A stretch of DNA of 64,000 nt from an uncultured Lachnospiraceae bacterium (GCA_947174015.1 CAMWHJ010000001.1:57168-121167), one strand, 5' to 3'. Counted from the first letter of the stretch, positions 16,309-25,266 are shown. Made by a program: numbers and translations. The notes: generated by a model from the letters alone, not told the origin.

Positions 16309-16975
16309 TTAGATTTTTTCCCAACAAAGACATGGTGCTAATATATAAACAGTGAATCAAGCTTTTCTCATTAAAAGCAACACTTGATTTCGGTATACTT
16401 TCTCCCAAATAACATTTGGAAAGAGTTACATCGCGTATAATGCCATCAAATGAAGCTATGATAAAAGCCAAAATCTCTTCTATCGGCATAACAGGCATAA
16501 AATACCCACTCTCTGCTCCCGTTATAATAATTTTTGACGCACATTGTGTTAAATAGCCAAAGGTTGATGAAGTGGTTACATTTTTGTTGATCCGTTCATT
16601 CCGCTCTGGATTATACGCAAAAAATGTACTAAGTTCAAAAAGAATTTTATTATAACTTATCAGCATATCAGAAAAATATTGTTCGGAAACCAAAAACAGA
16701 TTGTGTAAAATAACATCCAATGAATTGCCGGATTCCATAATTTCATCTATTTGCTCAATGTAGTTTCCCTGTGTATTTGCCTTATCAATGAGCGCTGCAA
16801 GCACTAAATCAATATTATTAAAATATTTATATACTCCTCCCTGACTCATACCCGTTTCTGATACAATGTCTGTCATTGTAATATCATAGGCAGGTTTTCG
16901 CTTACACACTGCAAATGCAGCGTCTAAAATTTGGTTTCTTTTGTTTTCCAAATATTCATTTTTAACTTTTGGCAT
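16286..16975 (-). CDS. TetR/AcrR-family repressor
   Basis: 229 residues starting MPKVKNEYLENKRNQILDAA at 16975; AGAGG 8 bases upstream favours this over the GTG at 16984. The N-terminal helix-turn-helix reads MTDIVSETGMSQGGVYKYFNN, followed by an all-helical ligand domain that I cannot assign to a ligand. Two palindromes with the same half-site (17000-17019 and 17055-17074) lie in its own promoter region, so it most likely represses itself and the downstream serine hydrolase. Confidence 0.9.
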   Translation of the reverse strand: MPKVKNEYLENKRNQILDAAFAVCKRKPAYDITMTDIVSETGMSQGGVYKYFNNIDLVLAALIDKANTQGNYIEQIDEIMESGNSLDVILHNLFLVSEQYFSDMLISYNKILFELSTFFAYNPERNERINKNVTTSSTFGYLTQCASKIIITGAESGYFMPVMPIEEILAFIIASFDGIIRDVTLSKCYLGESIPKSSVAFNEKSLIHCLYISTMSLLGKNLNDERGNL

Positions 16976-16999
16976 AGCATTCACCTCTAAATTTTATAA

Positions 17000-17019
17000 A
17001 AACGACGTTGTTATCGTTT
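17000..17019. promoter_or_regulatory. TetR operator, proximal copy
   Basis: AAACGACG-TTGT-TATCGTTT. The surrounding sequence forms a longer perfect inverted repeat with 12-bp arms TTATAAAAACGA (16994-17005) and its complement (17014-17025). It lies 25 bases upstream of the repressor start. Confidence 0.75.
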
Positions 17020-17054
17020 TTATAATATCATAATTTTCCCTTGTTGGCAAGAAA

Positions 17055-17074
17055 AAACGATACCTTTATCGTTT
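17055..17074. promoter_or_regulatory. TetR operator, distal copy
   Basis: Perfect palindrome AAACGATA-CCTT-TATCGTTT with the same half-site and 4-bp spacer as the proximal copy, 55 bp away centre to centre. Confidence 0.75.
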
Positions 17075-17134
17075 ATTTTTCTTATTACTATTAAATACTA
17101 TCTAAATCTTGGAATAGCTAGAATAGCAAGCACT

Positions 17135-17216
17135 GCCCATGTCCGGACACATGGGCGAAATTCCCCATACTTTCCTACCGTCCGTATGATGAAATTTCCA
17201 TAGGGAAGTATCCCTA
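17135..17216. other. oriT-like inverted repeats upstream of a MobC stub
   Basis: Two inverted repeats, GCCCATGT / ACATGGGC (17135-17156) and TAGGGA-AGTA-TCCCTA (17201-17216), lie upstream of a promoter and a truncated mobC. Transfer origins of MobA/MobC-type elements commonly have this layout. No nick-site consensus was confirmed. Confidence 0.4.
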
Positions 17217-17256
17217 ACCCTCTTTGGCTTTCTTTCCGTTTTTTCTCTGCAAATCC

Positions 17257-17285
17257 TTGACCTATATCCGTAGATTTGCTACAAT
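17257..17285 (+). promoter_or_regulatory. Strong promoter of the mobC leader
   Basis: TTGACC (17257-17262) and TACAAT (17280-17285) with a 17-bp spacer ending in TGC, an extended -10. It faces the mobC stub. Confidence 0.75.
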
Positions 17286-17334
17286 AGCACATGAATAATT
17301 CTATCCAAAAACAACTGAACAGACACGAAACCAG

Positions 17335-17369
17335 ACTGTTGTAAATCGAACTTTTACAGCAGTTTTTTT
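17335..17369 (+). terminator. Attenuator-type terminator in the mobC leader
   Basis: ACTGTTGTAAA (17335-17345) pairs with TTTACAGCAGT (17353-17363) with one G-U pair, followed by seven T. It lies between the promoter at 17257 and the mobC start, so transcription would normally stop after about 75 nt. Confidence 0.75.
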
Positions 17370-17400
17370 GTGCCCAAAATTAGGAAAGGAAGTATCAGAA

Positions 17401-17538
17401 ATGGCAAACAGGACACGCACCAACCGGAACGAATTTCACTTAAATGATAAGGAACAGTATATCTTAGACGAGAAGTTTAAACTGTCTGGCATGAAAAAGT
17501 TAGAAAAAATTCTTGCAGACAAGACCGTTTTCAGGTAA
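17401..17538 (+). pseudogene. MobC-like relaxosome protein, N-terminal stub
   Basis: GGAAAGGAAG precedes MANRTRTNRNEFHLNDKEQY, the typical start of the small ribbon-helix-helix mobilization proteins that assist the relaxase at oriT. After FKLSGM the expected KSKSAFLR-type helix is missing. The frame jumps to KKLEKILADKTVFR and stops after 45 residues, about 40 percent of the normal length. An internal deletion is likely. Confidence 0.65.
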
Positions 17539-17561
17539 GATAATCTAAAAATCAGCAAAAA

Positions 17562-17587
17562 AATAGGAGTGCCGAAACACCCCTATT
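17562..17587 (-). terminator. Terminator downstream of the kinase operon
   Basis: AATAGGAGTG (17562-17571) and CACCCCTATT (17578-17587) pair with one mismatch. On the minus strand the hairpin is followed by a run of seven T (17555-17561), so it can end the operon that starts at 25094. Confidence 0.6.
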
Positions 17588-17708
17588 CTCCTAAACCCTC
17601 TTGCAAAATCCGCAGTGTTGGTTTATAATCATCATAGAAGCCGAAGGATATTGCACGTCCGACGGTTGTTCAATCGGAAACTTATAAAGCGTAAAAATTA
17701 CGGATTAC

Positions 17709-17744
17709 AAGGCTATCCTCTATTGCAGTAGAAGATAGCCTTTT
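17709..17744 (+). terminator. Plus-strand hairpin with T-run
   Basis: Perfect 9-bp arms AAGGCTATC (17709-17717) and GATAGCCTT (17734-17742) are followed by T residues. No plus-strand gene ends nearby, so it is probably a leftover of the mobile element. Confidence 0.5.
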
Positions 17745-17833
17745 CAGTGGAAAAAGCTAAGCGAACGGAACAATTTTAAAGCAGCGCGAGGTGTGTCAAA
17801 GGCATAATTATCCGAGATACATTATACAATAAA

Positions 17834-19087
17834 CTACGACAGCAGGAGCATCAAAGTCACTGTCAACCCTTTACCCTTGCTTGAACATATAAGTTCACCG
17901 TTCATTTTAGCCATAAGTGCCAAAGCGATATACAGCCCCAGACCGCTGCCGTCTATGTCGGAATCTTTTACGTTCTTGCCACGGTAAAATTTGTTCATTA
18001 TAAGATCAAGCTCGTCAGCCGGAACGCCCTTGCCGTAATCGGTGATCGACAGTTTCAGATAGTCTCCGCTCAAAGCACACTCAATGTCTATGGGAGTATC
18101 AGCATATTTATAAGAATTACCGATAATGTTTCCGATAACCTGCTCCATACGTTTTATGTCAATGTGTATCATACATTCGGGTATCGTACTCTTTCTCACA
18201 AGAGAACGTGTATCCGCCGCCCTGATGATGTCATACAGCACAGCCGCATTTTCATCAGTGCAGTTCACGGTCATCTCGCCAAGATCGTCAAGTGCAGCAG
18301 TCAGCAGATCCGTGACGAGAAGTTCCATCTGCTGTGTCTTCTTCTGTATGCCCTCAACCTTGCCAAGAACATATTTATCCTGTACTTTCAGACTCAGCAC
18401 ATCGCAGATCGTGTTGATACCCGTAATAGGCGTTTTCAGGTCGTGACTCAGCTCAGCAACAAGCTCTTTTTCTTTTCGTTTGAGTTCTGTTTCTCTGGCT
18501 TTTGATGCTCTCAATTCCTCACGCATGATATCAAAGCTCTCGGTGAAAGCCCCAAACAGATTGCTGTGCTCCATTTCAAGAGGACTGTCGAGATCGCCCA
18601 TTGCTATCCTGCCTGCAAACTCTTTCATCTTGCGGAACGGCTTTAAGATGTTCCTGCTGATATACAGATAGAACGATACTGCCGCCGTTACCATGATAAG
18701 AAACAGCATTACAGCCGCACAGGTCAGTTGAGCAAAAGCCTTGTTATACTCCGAAAAAGACGAGTCAGGTATCGCCGCTGTTGCAAGAAATCTGTCACCG
18801 TCCGTCACCGCAAGACACAGATAACCGTTATTTCTTGATTTCGTGAGCGTTAAGTTTTCGCCCCCGGGATAGATGCAGAAACCCTCCGTATCAAACACAA
18901 GTATATCGGTATCGGGAAACTTTTCTTCAAGAATAGCAAGGCCATTCATATTCTCTCTTACTGTTTCAGCAATATCATTTTGCAGGACGATGTTTGGCAT
19001 ATATTTTTGCCTGCTCGTCATGACGAATATCCCGATACAGCAGGCAACGGTCATCGCAAGAAGAATAAGCGTTCTTCCGTACCTCAT
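17834..19087 (-). CDS. Sensor histidine kinase of the GC-richer operon
   Basis: 417 residues. Two membrane segments (about 7-24 and 120-142) flank an extracytoplasmic sensor of roughly 95 residues. HAMP follows (148-200), then the H-box ELVAELSHDLKTPITG with His215, and HATPase_c boxes (IGNSYKY, DYGKGVPADELD, GSGLGLYIALAL). It overlaps the response regulator by four bases. As last gene of the run ATPase, permease, hydrolase, regulator, kinase it probably senses the compound or envelope state that the transporter handles. Base composition is visibly richer in GC than the flanking genes. Confidence 0.93.
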   Translation of the reverse strand: MRYGRTLILLAMTVACCIGIFVMTSRQKYMPNIVLQNDIAETVRENMNGLAILEEKFPDTDILVFDTEGFCIYPGGENLTLTKSRNNGYLCLAVTDGDRFLATAAIPDSSFSEYNKAFAQLTCAAVMLFLIMVTAAVSFYLYISRNILKPFRKMKEFAGRIAMGDLDSPLEMEHSNLFGAFTESFDIMREELRASKARETELKRKEKELVAELSHDLKTPITGINTICDVLSLKVQDKYVLGKVEGIQKKTQQMELLVTDLLTAALDDLGEMTVNCTDENAAVLYDIIRAADTRSLVRKSTIPECMIHIDIKRMEQVIGNIIGNSYKYADTPIDIECALSGDYLKLSITDYGKGVPADELDLIMNKFYRGKNVKDSDIDGSGLGLYIALALMAKMNGELICSSKGKGLTVTLMLLLS

Positions 19088-19797
19088 GACGTTTCACCCA
19101 TGATATATCCTACGCCCCAAACAGTTTTTATGATCTTCGGCTCATTCGGGTCGGCTTCGAGCTTTTCCCGAAGATGACGGATATGCACCGCAACCGTACC
19201 CTCACCGATGTACTCGTCTTCCCACACATTCTGCAAGAACTCGTCCTTTGTTATGACCTTTCCTCTATGCTCCAGAAAATAAAACAGCATTTTGTATTCA
19301 AGAGCTTTCAGCGTGATCTGTTCTCCGTTTTTGCTTATGCAGTGCGACTGTGTATCAAGAAACAGACTACCAATGATCTGTATTTTTCTGCTGCCTGTCG
19401 TTATAGGCGATTCTTTCACGGCAGACTGTGTACTTTCGTATCTGTTCAGGATAGCCCTGACCTTTGCAAGGAGAATATTCATCTTGAAAGGCTTTTTGAT
19501 ATAATCATCTCCGCCGATATTAAGTGCCATAAGCACATCATCATCGCTTGTACGGGCACTGATGAAAAGAATAGGCATATTGTATTCGCTCCTTATACTC
19601 TTACACAGCTCAAAGCCAGACTTGTTCCCAAGATTTATATCTAAAAGCAGCAAAGAAACGGTGTTCTCCGCAAGGAAGTCCACCGCATTCTCATAGCTTG
19701 TGACATAAGCCGTTTTTATATCGAACGCATTAAAATACTCCGCCGTGTTTTCGGCAATGATCTCATCATCGTCTATCATCAGACACTTATAATCCAT
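19084..19797 (-). CDS. OmpR-family response regulator of the GC-richer operon
   Basis: 237 residues. The receiver has acidic residues at 9-11, phospho-acceptor Asp53 (LLLDINLGNKSG) and Lys102 (IKKPF). The effector domain reads LKALEYKMLFYFLEHRGKVI and ends KTVWGVGYIMGE. It lies 13 bases after the serine hydrolase gene and overlaps the kinase gene. Three phased direct repeats upstream of the operon promoter (25171-25203) are the likely binding site, giving autoregulation. Confidence 0.93.
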   Translation of the reverse strand: MDYKCLMIDDDEIIAENTAEYFNAFDIKTAYVTSYENAVDFLAENTVSLLLLDINLGNKSGFELCKSIRSEYNMPILFISARTSDDDVLMALNIGGDDYIKKPFKMNILLAKVRAILNRYESTQSAVKESPITTGSRKIQIIGSLFLDTQSHCISKNGEQITLKALEYKMLFYFLEHRGKVITKDEFLQNVWEDEYIGEGTVAVHIRHLREKLEADPNEPKIIKTVWGVGYIMGETS

Positions 19798-19810
19798 ACT
19801 ATCACTTCTT

Positions 19811-21778
19811 TCAGCCGATACCCACCTTTTCGCCGCTCTCGCCTATGAATACGATCTTTCCGCTTTCGGGAAGTGTCACATTGTTTCCATAGCCTTTCAT
19901 ATAGCTTGAGTAAACCACGTTATCAAACTTATCATAAATATAAACTGCTGCCTTTTCGGGGATATCAAGGGTAACGGACTTTAAGTCCATCTCACCTATT
20001 TTATACCACTTTGCCCGTCCCGTTTCAAGAGCTATTTCGTGAATATCCGCCGTAAGATCGTGAATTGAATCCTCACTTACCAGCGTCAAAGCCTGATCGC
20101 CCGTGCACAGGTATTCACAGCCGTTCTCGGTGAACACTTCAAAATCGGTCAGCTCCCGTCCTGCTTCGCCGGGTATCAGCACAAAGCCCTCAGCCTTATC
20201 TTCATTGGTAAAACTCACCGTCTTCATGATCATCTCACCCGTAAACTTCGCACAGCCGTTTATACCCTCGGGTACATTCAGCTTAACGCAGGGGCTTACA
20301 TTGTAAAAAACGTTGGAATACTTCATGTTTGTCATGTAGTATTTTTTTCCGTTCCTCTGCATCCAAGCCTGCTGAACGCTGTCGCTGACGTTAAACTCTC
20401 CTACTCTTTGCAGATAGTAAGATGAATCTATATACCGTCCGAAGCCGTCGGCATAGGTATTTTCATACTTGCAGATATAGGTATTACCGTTCCTTTCGGT
20501 AAATGTGAGCAGTTCCTGATCGCCTGCCTGAACAAAACTATCCGAATCGGATTCACCGTCCATAAGCACAAAGCCGTCATCAGCAGTGTACATATACTGT
20601 TTTGTCTTGGGGTTTTCTGCTGTGATCTCGGTGATCTCCATATACTTCCCGTCGGGGAACTCCACCTTGAATATGCCGTCCTCTCTCGCATAGATATCCG
20701 CCATTTTCAGATATTTTTCCGGAACTTTGTCCGCTGTTTCCATTACTTTCGGTTCATCAAGAGTGACTGTTATGCCCTTTTGGGCAAGAGCGGAGATCAT
20801 GAGCAATTCGGTCAGCATCGTTGCATTGCCGGAACCTGCGCCGTTCATTGTCACCGACACGCTTATCTGTTCATCGGGAGCTACCATAAGTCCTGCGTAC
20901 TGATGTAACAGCGAACCGCCCTTGAACATGATCTGAACGTCCTCACTTGTCGTCCAGCTTTTGCTGACATCGACTGTATCCCAGCCGAGACCGAATGCAT
21001 TCTCATATTTGTCACAGGCATTGTTCTTCTGCATTTCGTCCTTTGACGATTGTCTGAGCAAAGTCTCATCACCTTTGAAGAATGCCGTGCCGAATTCGCA
21101 AAGCTCCGGTGCTGTGGACATGATGCCGCCCGAGCCGAATGCCATACAATAGTCCGTATCATACGGTATACCGCCGACAAAGATATTTGCCGTATTCTTA
21201 CTGCCGTACATTTTTGCAGCCGTTCCGGTGTTTTCAAGTTTGAGCGGCTTTGAGATATGATTCTCCACATAATCGGTAAAACTTTCACCGCTGACACGTT
21301 CCACCACGATCTCAAGCAGTGTGAAACCGTCATTGCTGTAAGTCGCAAGTGTTCCCGGATCAGCTTTCAGACGTGCATTTTTCAGATGTCCGATGAATCT
21401 GTCATGATATGTCGTGTCAACATCATCATAGAGTATCATATCATCATATACCATTCCCATAAGCCCGGAAGTGTGATTCATGAGCATTCTCACAGTGATA
21501 TCTTTATATCGCTCGTCCTGCATTGTAAATTCGGGGACATAATCCGTCACGGGAGCGTCAATGTTGAGCAGTCCCTGCTCATAAAGCTGTAATGCCGCAG
21601 TCGTACAGAATATCTTGCTTACCGAGCCTATTGCTGAAACGGTATCGGCTTTTATCTCTGTCTGTACAGGTGTCATTTCCTTGTCTGCACCGTAAACTGC
21701 CGTAACGGGTGTCGCCACCGGTATCATGACCGCTGCTATTGCTGCTATTGCTGCTATTGCCGCTGTTATCCTCTTCAT
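19811..21778 (-). CDS. Secreted/anchored serine beta-lactamase-like hydrolase with C-terminal extension
   Basis: 655 residues. An Ala/Ile-rich signal peptide (about 1-29) has low-complexity AIAAIAAI repeats. The serine hydrolase domain (about 35-345) has SxxK at Ser52 (SVSK), TYSNDGFTLLEIV with the Tyr-x-Asn motif, HTSGLMG and LLHQYAGLMV. Residues 350-655 form a beta-rich extension that includes KVEFPDGKYMEITEI and a stretch of short strands, of unknown role. It sits between the ABC permease and the response regulator. The same combination of penicillin-binding-like hydrolase and regulator occurs at 14992-16975. Peptide-antibiotic or cell-wall ester processing outside the cell is plausible. 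Confidence 0.82.
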   Translation of the reverse strand: MKRITAAIAAIAAIAAVMIPVATPVTAVYGADKEMTPVQTEIKADTVSAIGSVSKIFCTTAALQLYEQGLLNIDAPVTDYVPEFTMQDERYKDITVRMLMNHTSGLMGMVYDDMILYDDVDTTYHDRFIGHLKNARLKADPGTLATYSNDGFTLLEIVVERVSGESFTDYVENHISKPLKLENTGTAAKMYGSKNTANIFVGGIPYDTDYCMAFGSGGIMSTAPELCEFGTAFFKGDETLLRQSSKDEMQKNNACDKYENAFGLGWDTVDVSKSWTTSEDVQIMFKGGSLLHQYAGLMVAPDEQISVSVTMNGAGSGNATMLTELLMISALAQKGITVTLDEPKVMETADKVPEKYLKMADIYAREDGIFKVEFPDGKYMEITEITAENPKTKQYMYTADDGFVLMDGESDSDSFVQAGDQELLTFTERNGNTYICKYENTYADGFGRYIDSSYYLQRVGEFNVSDSVQQAWMQRNGKKYYMTNMKYSNVFYNVSPCVKLNVPEGINGCAKFTGEMIMKTVSFTNEDKAEGFVLIPGEAGRELTDFEVFTENGCEYLCTGDQALTLVSEDSIHDLTADIHEIALETGRAKWYKIGEMDLKSVTLDIPEKAAVYIYDKFDNVVYSSYMKGYGNNVTLPESGKIVFIGESGEKVGIG

Positions 21779-21796
21779 AATATTATTCCTCCCGCT

Positions 21797-24334
21797 TTAT
21801 TCGGTCATAAGCTCTGTTACAGAGATCTTCTTTATCCTGCCCGCACCGACATATGCACAGCCGAAGCAGAACAGTATCATAATTATAATTGTAACGATCA
21901 TCATGGGGATATTGATGGGTGTTGTTCCGACCATAACGTCCGTTACCAAATGAAACACAGCCGCTGCACCGACAGTGCCGAGGATAATTGCCACGATCAC
22001 AGCGGGCATGATACGCATTGCAAGCTGTACCATAAGCTCCTTTGTGGTGTAGCCGAGTCCGAGCATGATACCAAGTTCTTTTCTCTGCCGTCTGACAGCC
22101 TGCTCCATAAGGGCTATGATAATGATAGCTGAAACGACTGCTGCGATACCCATAAGTGACCAGGATGTCAGGCTGATCGTGCTGAAAATACCGCCCATCT
22201 GCGTCTGCAGGACATGTTTGATGTCCTGCACACTTTTGATAGCAAAGCTCTCGCTTGAACCCGATATAGTCTTATCGCCGATCTGTATCGAGTATTCGAT
22301 ATGATCTGCACCGTGATTGGCGAGATACTCTGCAATCAGCCGATCGGCTTCTGCACTCAGTCGTTCCTCGGCGGTATCGCCGATGCTTTCTGTTTTACGG
22401 GTATCAGCCACTGATCTGCCGTAGGTCTGCATAAGCAGTGTCTGAAACTCTGCCCGATCCGTTTTGTCCTCAAGGTATATCTCTATCGCAGAGGGGCGGT
22501 AAGTGGGCATGATACGTTTTAAAGCCTGTTCGGTAATATAGAGATTCGTTCCGTCGTTGGACATGCTTGGAACTAATCCACAGATGATGTAATTCTTTTT
22601 TACCCTGTTACATTCGAGGGTAAGATCGTCACCGACCTTCAGGCTGTGCTGGGTAGCGAACAGCTTTGAAACAGCGATCTCATTGTCATGTTCGGGAAGT
22701 CTGCCTGCTGTTGCCTGAATGTTCTCGCACTGAGAAAAATCGGGATAGGATACCGGCGCAAGACAACTCTCACGGTCAAAGGCATAGAGAGACATCCATT
22801 CGGACAGATCAAGAGAAAACGAACCTGTCTGCACACGTTTTACACCCTGCATCTCGCTTATTCTTTCCGCAAGCTCCTCAGTGTTGGCGGAGTGCATAAC
22901 GGTCACTATTTGGTCGGGCATTTCCTCTCCTGTCAGCCTTGCAGCAGCTTTCAGATCAGAGGCGAACAGGTCGGCGATCAGGATACCTGCGACAGCGGCA
23001 AGTGCCGAAACAGCTATGCAGACAGTAAGACTGATATTCTGCTTCATATTATCGAAAAAGCCTTTCAGGGCAAGGCGAAGATGCACGCTGTTTTTAGTAT
23101 TCCTGAGCGGAAACCGGTTTTTGCCGAAATGATGAACAGCTATTCCTTTACGGAAAGCCTGCACAGGGGGATATTTCTTTACTGCCAAAGCTCTCGTATG
23201 TGCGATTACTCCCACAAAAATAAGGATAGTCAATGCCGTCAGCAGTATCGGGAGCGGAAAGATATGCAGACTGCCGTGATGTCCCGAAAGTGTTTCAGCG
23301 ACTCTGTGCAGTACAGGCAGCAGCGCAAATGCACCGCCCGCGCCGATAATAACGCCTGCAAGGGCTGTCATAAGATACTCCGCGGTATAGGAAAGTGCGA
23401 TCTCCTTTGATGTATAACCGAGTGCTTCCAATACGCCGATAGACTGTATCTGATCCTGTATATCGCCTGCGATACGGAAACGTATCATAATAGCGGCGGC
23501 AATGAATATAACAACCGCCATAAACAGCATGATACCAATGACAATCTCCGAGAAAACAGCACTTTTCTGTTCCAGATTTTTATACAGAAGGCTCAGAATA
23601 TTATATCCGATATCTTTGCCTGTCTGTTCTTCGACTCTGTCATAAAATTTTAAATATATATCCACACAGTCATCAAGCGGATCGCAGTCGAACAGCACCA
23701 TTTCATACTTGCCTATTATGGTCATCAGAGAAACATAGTCGCTGTCCGAAACGATCATCTGGAAACCCATACCGGTTGCGGGCATAAAAATAGATTCATA
23801 AAAACCTGCAACTGTAAAGGAGAACAGCTTTGTTCCGTAAATTATGTTAAAAGTGTCGCCCTCACTGAGCTTTGATGCAAGGGATTCTCTGCCTGCATAG
23901 GGCAGATAGATCGGGTGTTCAAGTGCCGCTATCTCCTCATCGGTGAGGGTCGTTTCTATGGGAGAGCGCTCTATGTTCTCTTCCAGCTCCTTAGTCACGA
24001 AACTCATATACAGCGACTGTTCCTCGCCTTCATTGTCGAGGTATTTCGTTGCTGTACTGAACAGAACACGGACATGATCGATATCCGTTACCCTCTCATC
24101 TTCACGAAGCAGCCGGATGAAACTGTCATTGTAATAATCCTCTTTGATATAAAGCGCATTTTTATGTACAGCATACTCATCTGCCACACGAGGGAATATG
24201 CTCGTCATATCAATGCTGCCCGCTATCGCCGCCGAAGTGATAGCCATACAGAACACGATCAGCAGAGTAAGAAGTATCGTCTGTTTCTTGTGCTTTTTAA
24301 TATTTGCAAAAGAAAGTCTGAGTATCTTTTCCAT
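21797..24334 (-). CDS. FtsX-type ABC transporter permease, two-domain
   Basis: 845 residues from MEKILRLSFANIKKHKKQTI at 24334, one base after the ATPase stop; GGGGTGG serves as ribosome-binding site. It has the MacB/FtsX layout twice: an N-terminal helix, a large extracytoplasmic domain (about 45-250), three helices (about 265-385 including ALGYTSKEIALSYTAEYLM), a second start helix near 455, another extracytoplasmic domain and three final helices (LGYTTKELMVQLAMRIM). Such proteins work with the adjacent ATPase in resistance to antimicrobial peptides or in export of lipoproteins or peptides. Confidence 0.9.
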   Translation of the reverse strand: MEKILRLSFANIKKHKKQTILLTLLIVFCMAITSAAIAGSIDMTSIFPRVADEYAVHKNALYIKEDYYNDSFIRLLREDERVTDIDHVRVLFSTATKYLDNEGEEQSLYMSFVTKELEENIERSPIETTLTDEEIAALEHPIYLPYAGRESLASKLSEGDTFNIIYGTKLFSFTVAGFYESIFMPATGMGFQMIVSDSDYVSLMTIIGKYEMVLFDCDPLDDCVDIYLKFYDRVEEQTGKDIGYNILSLLYKNLEQKSAVFSEIVIGIMLFMAVVIFIAAAIMIRFRIAGDIQDQIQSIGVLEALGYTSKEIALSYTAEYLMTALAGVIIGAGGAFALLPVLHRVAETLSGHHGSLHIFPLPILLTALTILIFVGVIAHTRALAVKKYPPVQAFRKGIAVHHFGKNRFPLRNTKNSVHLRLALKGFFDNMKQNISLTVCIAVSALAAVAGILIADLFASDLKAAARLTGEEMPDQIVTVMHSANTEELAERISEMQGVKRVQTGSFSLDLSEWMSLYAFDRESCLAPVSYPDFSQCENIQATAGRLPEHDNEIAVSKLFATQHSLKVGDDLTLECNRVKKNYIICGLVPSMSNDGTNLYITEQALKRIMPTYRPSAIEIYLEDKTDRAEFQTLLMQTYGRSVADTRKTESIGDTAEERLSAEADRLIAEYLANHGADHIEYSIQIGDKTISGSSESFAIKSVQDIKHVLQTQMGGIFSTISLTSWSLMGIAAVVSAIIIIALMEQAVRRQRKELGIMLGLGYTTKELMVQLAMRIMPAVIVAIILGTVGAAAVFHLVTDVMVGTTPINIPMMIVTIIIMILFCFGCAYVGAGRIKKISVTELMTE

Positions 24335-24335
24335 A

Positions 24336-25094
24336 TTACCACCCCATTTCATCGAGGAATCTCTGCAAGCCCTCTTGTCTGCCCTTGATATCATTTGTGC
24401 CGAATGACGGCATTTCATGTTCGCCGATCACAGCACCGTCACGAAGATATATCACCCTGTTTCCTCTGAGAGCAGTTTTCATGTCGTGCGTCACCATTAC
24501 AATGCTTTGTCCTTTCGAGTTCAGTTCCGTGAAGATATCAAGAACGTCACGGCTCGAAGCCGAGTTCAGACTGCCTGTCGGCTCATCAGCAAAAAGTATC
24601 TTCGGGTCATTGATGATCGCTCTTACGATGCCGACCCTCTGGCACTCACCGCCCGAAAGCTGGTTCGGGTATTTATCCCACAGCTTTTCGCCTATACCGA
24701 CCTTTTTGAGAAGCTCCTCGGTCTTTTTCACAAGCTCGGGGGTGTTCTTCTGTATCACAAGTGCACCTGTCATGATATTATCGAATACGGTCATGTTTTC
24801 GAGCAGATAGATACTCTGAAAGACAAATCCACAGTTTTCACGTCTGAACACAGCAAGCTGATCGTTGGTATATTTCGATATATCCTTGTCACCGAAGAAG
24901 ACCCTGCCGAGGGTTGGGGTATCCATTCCCGAAAGTGCATAAAGCAGAGTGGATTTGCCCGAACCCGATGCACCCATTATAATAGTGAAGTCCTTTTCCC
25001 TGATCTCAAGATCAAGATTCTTGATGATATGCTGCTGCAAGCCGCCGTTTGAGAATGATTTGCACAATTTATCGGTATGAAGAATTGTACTCAT
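24336..25094 (-). CDS. ABC transporter ATP-binding protein (MacB/BceA-like)
   Basis: 252 residues: Walker A GASGSGKS, Q-loop FVFQSIYLLENMTV, signature LSGGECQRVG, Walker B ILFADEPTGSLN and H-loop MVTHDMKTA. It is the first gene of the five-gene minus-strand operon and partners the FtsX-type permease that follows one base after its stop. Its upstream region carries a TATAAT box and phased direct repeats that the operon's own regulator could bind. Confidence 0.95.
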   Translation of the reverse strand: MSTILHTDKLCKSFSNGGLQQHIIKNLDLEIREKDFTIIMGASGSGKSTLLYALSGMDTPTLGRVFFGDKDISKYTNDQLAVFRRENCGFVFQSIYLLENMTVFDNIMTGALVIQKNTPELVKKTEELLKKVGIGEKLWDKYPNQLSGGECQRVGIVRAIINDPKILFADEPTGSLNSASSRDVLDIFTELNSKGQSIVMVTHDMKTALRGNRVIYLRDGAVIGEHEMPSFGTNDIKGRQEGLQRFLDEMGW

Positions 25095-25143
25095 GTTTAT
25101 CCCTCCATAGTGATTGAAAAGAAGTTTGTGTTTCTATGGTATT

Positions 25144-25203
25144 ATTATACATCATGTTTCGAAAAAGTCTTTATCTGTTTACTATTTGTTTCTTATCTGT
25201 TTA
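25144..25203 (-). promoter_or_regulatory. Operon promoter with three 11-bp-phased response-regulator repeats
   Basis: On the minus strand TATAAT occupies 25149-25144. Upstream of it, across and beyond the -35 position, lie TTATCTGTTTA (25171-25181, plus-strand spelling), CTATTTGTTTC (25182-25192) and TTATCTGTTTA (25193-25203). This gives three direct repeats at exactly 11-bp spacing and no good -35 hexamer, the usual design of a promoter activated by an OmpR-type regulator. Confidence 0.7.
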
Positions 25204-25266
25204 TTAAATGGACAGTAAGGAACAATAAAAAAGCATTGCCATCCGTTATAGAAAACAATGCTCATA

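Noticed and set aside
17098..17292. Minus-strand frame of 64 codons between the TetR operators and the MobC leader
   Set aside because: It spans the oriT-like inverted repeats and a plus-strand promoter, has no ribosome-binding site and resembles nothing; the DNA features explain the region better.
21726..21768. Tandem GCTATT repeat in the signal peptide of the large serine hydrolase
   Set aside because: It encodes an Ala-Ile-rich signal peptide (AIAAIAAI). It may be slippage-prone, but there is no sign of phase variation, so it was not reported as a finding.
22688..23410. Long plus-strand frame of 240 codons inside the FtsX-type permease
   Set aside because: It lies antisense to a clearly conserved ABC permease, has no ribosome-binding site and a composition typical of an antisense shadow.
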